A DNA stretch of 16,936 nucleotides. Origin: an uncultured Mycoplasmatota bacterium (GTDB lineage Bacteria > Bacillota_I > Bacilli_A > RF39 > UBA660). How positions within the stretch are numbered: the stretch's first letter is position 1; each line of letters opens with the position of its first letter. The stretch lies in NCBI GenBank assembly GCA_946528555.1, contig CAMMYS010000040.1:1-16936 (forward strand). The letters run 5' to 3'. Below, in pieces: positions 14,226 to 16,936 of this stretch. Both the position numbers and the translations under genes were made by a program. Under the pieces are notes generated by a model. The model did no database searches and was not told the origin of the DNA. It saw nothing but the letters and a program-made list of their open reading frames with translations.

Positions 14226-15794
14226 ATGTATAAGAATAACAAATTAGTAATTGGTAAAAATGGTGATAATGAATTATGTATTTTACCAAAAATGGCAAAC
14301 AGACATGGAATTATAACAGGAGCATCTGGTAGTGGAAAAACAACTACAGTTAAAGTTATGGCTGAATCTTTTTCAAGCGCAGGTATTCCAGTATTCTATG
14401 TTGATGTTAAAGGAGATTTAGCAAGTATTTGTAAACAAGGAGAACCAAATGAGAATGTTGATAAGAGAGTTGTTAGTTTAAAATTAGATGACTTTAGTTA
14501 TCAATCATTTCCAGTAACATTCTTTGATGTATTTAAAAAGAATGGACATCCTATTAGAACAACTATTGAAAATATTGGACCAAGATTATTATCAATAATG
14601 TTAGAATTATCTGATGCTCAAGAAGGTGTTCTTGCTATTGTATTCCAAATAGCTAAGGATGAAAATATGCCATTAATTGATTTAGGAGATTTAAAGAGTT
14701 TATTACTTTACGTAGGTGAAAATAAAGATAAGTATATTACTAAATATGGTAATATTACTACTCAAAGTGTAGGAGCTATTCAAAGAAATATTTTAATTCT
14801 TGAACAAGAAGGTGGAGTAGATTTTTTTGGCAAACCAGAACTTCAATTATTTGATTTAATGCAATTTGACTATAATGGTAAAGGATTTGTAAATGTACTT
14901 GACGCTCAAGAATTATTTAAAAAACCAACACTATATGCAGTATTCCTAGTTTGGATGTTAAATAATTTATATGACAATCTTCCAGAAGTTGGAGATCTTG
15001 AAAGACCAAAACTTGCATTATTCTTAGATGAAGCACATTTAATTTTCTCTGAGATGTCACCATCAGTTACTAAACAAATAGTACAAGTTGTTAAATTAAT
15101 TCGTTCTAAAGGAGTAGGCGTATACTTTATTTCTCAATCACCAAGTGATGTACCAGATGAGATCTTATCTCAATTAGGTAATAAAGTACAACATGTACTT
15201 AGAAGTTATACTCCTAGTGATGATAAAGCTATTAAAGCAGCTGCTAATTCATTTAGAACAAATCCTAAATTTAAAACAGAAGATGCTATTAGAGAATTAG
15301 CAACAGGTGAAGCTTTAGTTTCATTCTTAGATGAAAAAGGTGAACCAAGCGTAGTTGAAAGATGTTGGATCTTACCTCCACAAAGTTTCATGGGAACAAT
15401 TAGTGATGAATTAAGAGATTCATTAATTAAATCAAGCCGTATATTTGGTAAATATGAAACAGAATTAAATGAAGTTTCTGCTACTGAAAAAGTTGATGAA
15501 GAAAATGCTAAAATAGCAGAAGAAAAGAAGAGAATAGAAGAAGAAAAATTAGCTGCTCAAAGAGCTAAAGAAGAAGAAAAGCAAAGAATAGCTGCTGAAA
15601 AACAAGCAGAAAAAGAAGCTAAAGAACAAGCTAGACTTGAAAAAGAAGCACAAAAACAAAAAGAAAAAGAAGAAAAAGAAGCTGAAAAGAAAAGAAAACA
15701 ACAGACTAAAATATTTAGACAATTAGGAAATAAAGTTGTAAATAAAGCTACAACAAAAGCAGTAAATAGCTTGTGGAAGGGTATATTTAAATAA
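14226..15794 (+). CDS. HerA-like ATPase, DUF853 family (YjgR-like), with C-terminal coiled coil
   Basis: 522 residues, close to Escherichia coli YjgR. A RecA/FtsK-like P-loop ATPase: Walker A GASGSGKT at 32-39, then FYVDVKGDLAS (57-67), QRNILILEQEGG, Walker B LALFLDEAHLIF (263-274), and the sensor segment GVYFISQSPSDVPDEILSQLGNKVQHVLRSYTP (298-330), which is characteristic of the family. Residues about 425-495 form a long Lys/Glu/Ala coiled coil, followed by a basic C-terminal tail. HerA-type ATPases are hexameric DNA translocases. The role of the DUF853 branch is not established, and no NurA nuclease is adjacent. Overlapping coupling to ligA upstream, and a 1-base stop/start overlap (TAATG) with the next gene, suggest a shared DNA-related task; that is inference. 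Confidence 0.9.
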   Translation: MYKNNKLVIGKNGDNELCILPKMANRHGIITGASGSGKTTTVKVMAESFSSAGIPVFYVDVKGDLASICKQGEPNENVDKRVVSLKLDDFSYQSFPVTFFDVFKKNGHPIRTTIENIGPRLLSIMLELSDAQEGVLAIVFQIAKDENMPLIDLGDLKSLLLYVGENKDKYITKYGNITTQSVGAIQRNILILEQEGGVDFFGKPELQLFDLMQFDYNGKGFVNVLDAQELFKKPTLYAVFLVWMLNNLYDNLPEVGDLERPKLALFLDEAHLIFSEMSPSVTKQIVQVVKLIRSKGVGVYFISQSPSDVPDEILSQLGNKVQHVLRSYTPSDDKAIKAAANSFRTNPKFKTEDAIRELATGEALVSFLDEKGEPSVVERCWILPPQSFMGTISDELRDSLIKSSRIFGKYETELNEVSATEKVDEENAKIAEEKKRIEEEKLAAQRAKEEEKQRIAAEKQAEKEAKEQARLEKEAQKQKEKEEKEAEKKRKQQTKIFRQLGNKVVNKATTKAVNSLWKGIFK

Positions 15795-16198
15795 TGAATA
15801 CTAAAACTATTACTTATATTTGTATAGCTTTAGCAGCAATAGTTATTTTTCTAGTATTTACAAATTTAAATTATTCACAAGAACCTGATATAATAATTGA
15901 TAAAAATGAAACTATTAAACATACTATAGATAATGATTTTGTTAAAAATGAAGTTCTTATTGGAATAAAAAATAATGTTAATAAAAAAGAAATAGAAGAT
16001 TATTTTAAGACTATTTCTGAAATTGATAATTATGAAACATTAGGATATGGTTCTTATGTAATAACTATTAATTATGAATTTGAAAATAGAGAAGAATTAG
16101 GCGAATTTTGTAATAAACTTTTAAAAAACAAATCTATTGAGTACTGTGAAGCTAATAATATTATTAAATTAGATGACTGCTCAAAAGGACCTTGTTAA
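15794..16198 (+). CDS. membrane-anchored orphan subtilase-propeptide-like protein
   Basis: 134 residues. Residues 5-23 are a signal anchor (TITYICIALAAIVIFLVFT) with no lipobox Cys. Residues about 48-126 resemble the inhibitor/chaperone prodomain of subtilisin-like proteases (fervidolysin-type or I9-like): FVKNEVLIGIK, a helix KKEIEDYFKTI, LGYGSYVITI, a second helix, and IEYCEANNIIKL, which corresponds to the usual VEYAEPNYI. No protease domain follows; the protein ends at DDCSKGPC. Four Cys (106, 118, 129, 134) are in the outer part and may pair. It could inhibit or fold a separately encoded subtilase, but this rests on pattern recognition only. The ATG overlaps the preceding stop by one base (TAATG), with GGAAGGG about a dozen bases upstream. 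Confidence 0.65.
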   Translation: MNTKTITYICIALAAIVIFLVFTNLNYSQEPDIIIDKNETIKHTIDNDFVKNEVLIGIKNNVNKKEIEDYFKTISEIDNYETLGYGSYVITINYEFENREELGEFCNKLLKNKSIEYCEANNIIKLDDCSKGPC

Positions 16199-16203
16199 TA
16201 AAT

Positions 16204-16431
16204 ATGAATATTAGAAAAATTAGAAAAGAGATTAATTTTAGAAGAGAAGAAATATTAGAAGATTATTATTTATTTTATATTACTAAAGAAGAATTTGAAA
16301 TTTTAATGAATGAACTAGATGATTATGAAGAAGAAATTAATGAATTAGAATATTCTAGAAAAAAATTAAAAAGAGAAAGAAGAAAAATTATATCTCAAAA
16401 TATTATTAATAAGATTAAAGGTATTAAATAA
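16204..16431 (+). CDS. small highly charged coiled-coil protein
   Basis: 75 residues from the ATG at 16204; unrecognised. It consists almost wholly of Lys, Arg, Glu, Ile and Leu, with heptad-like spacing from the N-terminal NIRKIRKEINFRREEI through EEFEILMNELDDYEEEINELEY to RKKLKRERRKIISQ, predicting a long helix or coiled coil with a basic C-terminus. A TTG at 16192 would add four residues, but AGGA (16186-16189) is only two bases before it, too close. The ATG with 14 bases spacing is longer than ideal but more plausible. It begins five bases after the propeptide-like gene and is followed by another small gene, so it belongs to the ligA cluster. Confidence 0.6.
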   Translation: MNIRKIRKEINFRREEILEDYYLFYITKEEFEILMNELDDYEEEINELEYSRKKLKRERRKIISQNIINKIKGIK

Positions 16432-16441
16432 TGGAGGATAT

Positions 16442-16747
16442 ATGGAAAATAATTTAGAAGATTTAAATGAAAAAACATCTATTTCTACAATAGCTTCAAC
16501 TTTAAAAGAAGAATTATATAAGCATAAAATGGAATATGACGCTATGAGTGCTGATGGTGTAATTGATAAAGATGAGTTAAAAAGAATTATTGATACTACA
16601 CAAGATTTAGAAATTAAAGCTAGAAGCTTAAGAGAAAATATGGATGAAGATAAAAAACCTATTATGGATGAAATTATTAAAATAATTCATTCTGAACAAG
16701 AAAGAATGGTTAATATAAATAGTCCAGAAGAAGATAAAGATTTATAA
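16442..16747 (+). CDS. small acidic helical protein, last gene of the ligA cluster
   Basis: 101 residues; unrecognised. Acidic and helical throughout, with no membrane segment. SADGVIDKDELKRII at 36-50 resembles the second half of an EF-hand loop or the acidic turn of TerB-like proteins (Asp38-Gly39, Ile41, Glu45), but loop positions 1 and 3 lack acidic residues, so a calcium site is unlikely. TGGAGGAT just before the ATG is a strong ribosome site with rather short spacing (four bases). The gene ends the plus-strand cluster at a strong bidirectional terminator. Function is unknown; both small proteins could be accessory factors of the HerA-like ATPase, which is inference from position alone. 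Confidence 0.65.
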   Translation: MENNLEDLNEKTSISTIASTLKEELYKHKMEYDAMSADGVIDKDELKRIIDTTQDLEIKARSLRENMDEDKKPIMDEIIKIIHSEQERMVNINSPEEDKDL

Positions 16748-16750
16748 TTA

Positions 16751-16784
16751 AAAAGAATGATTATTCAAAATTAATCATTCTTTT
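16751..16784. terminator. bidirectional terminator ending the ligA cluster
   Basis: A perfect 13-base-pair stem (16751-16763 with 16772-16784, core GAATGATTA/TAATCATTC) has an eight-base loop and A/T runs on both sides. The stop codon of the convergent partial gene (16761-16763) is inside the stem. Confidence 0.9.
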
Positions 16785-16936
16785 ATTTTCTTCTAATAAT
16801 AAACCAGTTGTATAACTAATATTAGGTATAGTTTTTAATAGTTCATTAAATGTTATTTTACTTTCAAAATACTTATTTATATTATTAATAATTTTAATAC
16901 ATTTTTTAATACTTTCATCATATAAATCATTAAATG
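16761..16936 (-). CDS. 3' end of an unidentified minus-strand gene
   Basis: The minus-strand frame is open from the right edge (first full codon at 16934) to a TAA at 16763-16761, giving 57 C-terminal residues. The end reads ITFNELLKTIPNISYTTGLLLEENKRMINFE, preceded by a helical, Lys/Ile-rich stretch with one Cys. It continues into a shared hairpin terminator exactly as the other convergent genes here do, and its codon use is the same as the neighbours, which supports it as real. Too little is visible to name a family. It is convergent with the ligA cluster and separated from it by 13 bases. Confidence 0.6.
   Translation of the reverse strand, partial: FNDLYDESIKKCIKIINNINKYFESKITFNELLKTIPNISYTTGLLLEENKRMINFE

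Noticed and set aside
16192..16431. TTG start for the small coiled-coil gene at 16192
   Set aside because: AGGA is only two bases upstream of the TTG, too close to work, and the start would lie within the end of the preceding gene. The ATG at 16204 is preferred.
16477..16591. EF-hand calcium site in the last protein of the ligA cluster
   Set aside because: Only the second half of the loop (DG-x-I-x-x-x-E) is present. The acidic residues at loop positions 1 and 3 are missing.

Overview
The window is very AT-rich (roughly a quarter G+C by eye), prefers AGA for arginine, and has tightly packed genes with short A/T-rich intergenic gaps. Shine-Dalgarno sites are of the Bacillota type (AGGAGG, and often AGGTGAT). 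Every visible stop is TAA or TAG, and tryptophan is encoded by TGG. The MurE ligase carries the DNPR motif of meso-diaminopimelate enzymes, so the cell has a peptidoglycan wall. A BofA-family protein, MscL, phosphoketolase and Tim44-like zinc-ribbon proteins fit a small-genome, gut-type Bacilli or Mycoplasmatota relative (RF39-like). That placement is inference, because there is no rRNA or other taxonomic marker here. No tRNA, rRNA, CRISPR array, insertion sequence or phage gene was seen.

Layout. Positions 2-706 hold the 3' part of an ABC-2 type permease. At 785-1135 is a small membrane protein with a histone-like Lys/Ala/Pro tail. At 1242-1694 is TsaE (tRNA t6A synthesis). A two-gene unit at 1737-5632 pairs a leucine-rich-repeat-variant protein with phosphoketolase. 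A second two-gene unit at 5724-7656 encodes an uncharacterised alpha/beta-hydrolase-like protein with a helical tail, plus a cysteine-rich helical protein. On the minus strand, 9129-7682 holds two Tim44-like zinc-ribbon paralogues, one membrane-anchored and one soluble, translationally coupled. At 9226-9846 are a BofA-family membrane protein and a DUF4186 protein that starts with TTG immediately after the BofA stop. MurE (minus) and MscL (plus) diverge around 11211-11316, where two DnaA-box-like sites lie 11 bp apart. At 12178-11741 (minus) is a HAD_SAK-type HAD protein. From 12269 to 16747 runs a five-gene plus-strand cluster: a divergent NAD-dependent DNA ligase, a HerA-like DUF853 ATPase, a membrane-anchored orphan subtilase-propeptide-like protein, and two small charged helical proteins. 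The 3' end of another minus-strand gene closes the window.

Genes meet head-to-tail through hairpin terminators that overlap their own stop codons. Four convergent junctions share a bidirectional hairpin, and at one of them (9829-9857) both genes' stop codons lie in the loop. Several promoters look like extended -10 elements (TGnTATAAT) without a recognisable -35.

Most of the window is housekeeping. The parts most likely to be undescribed are the hydrolase/Cys-rich pair, the orphan propeptide protein in the ligase-ATPase cluster, the LRV protein, and the divergent ligase. I did not find proof of a complete new system.
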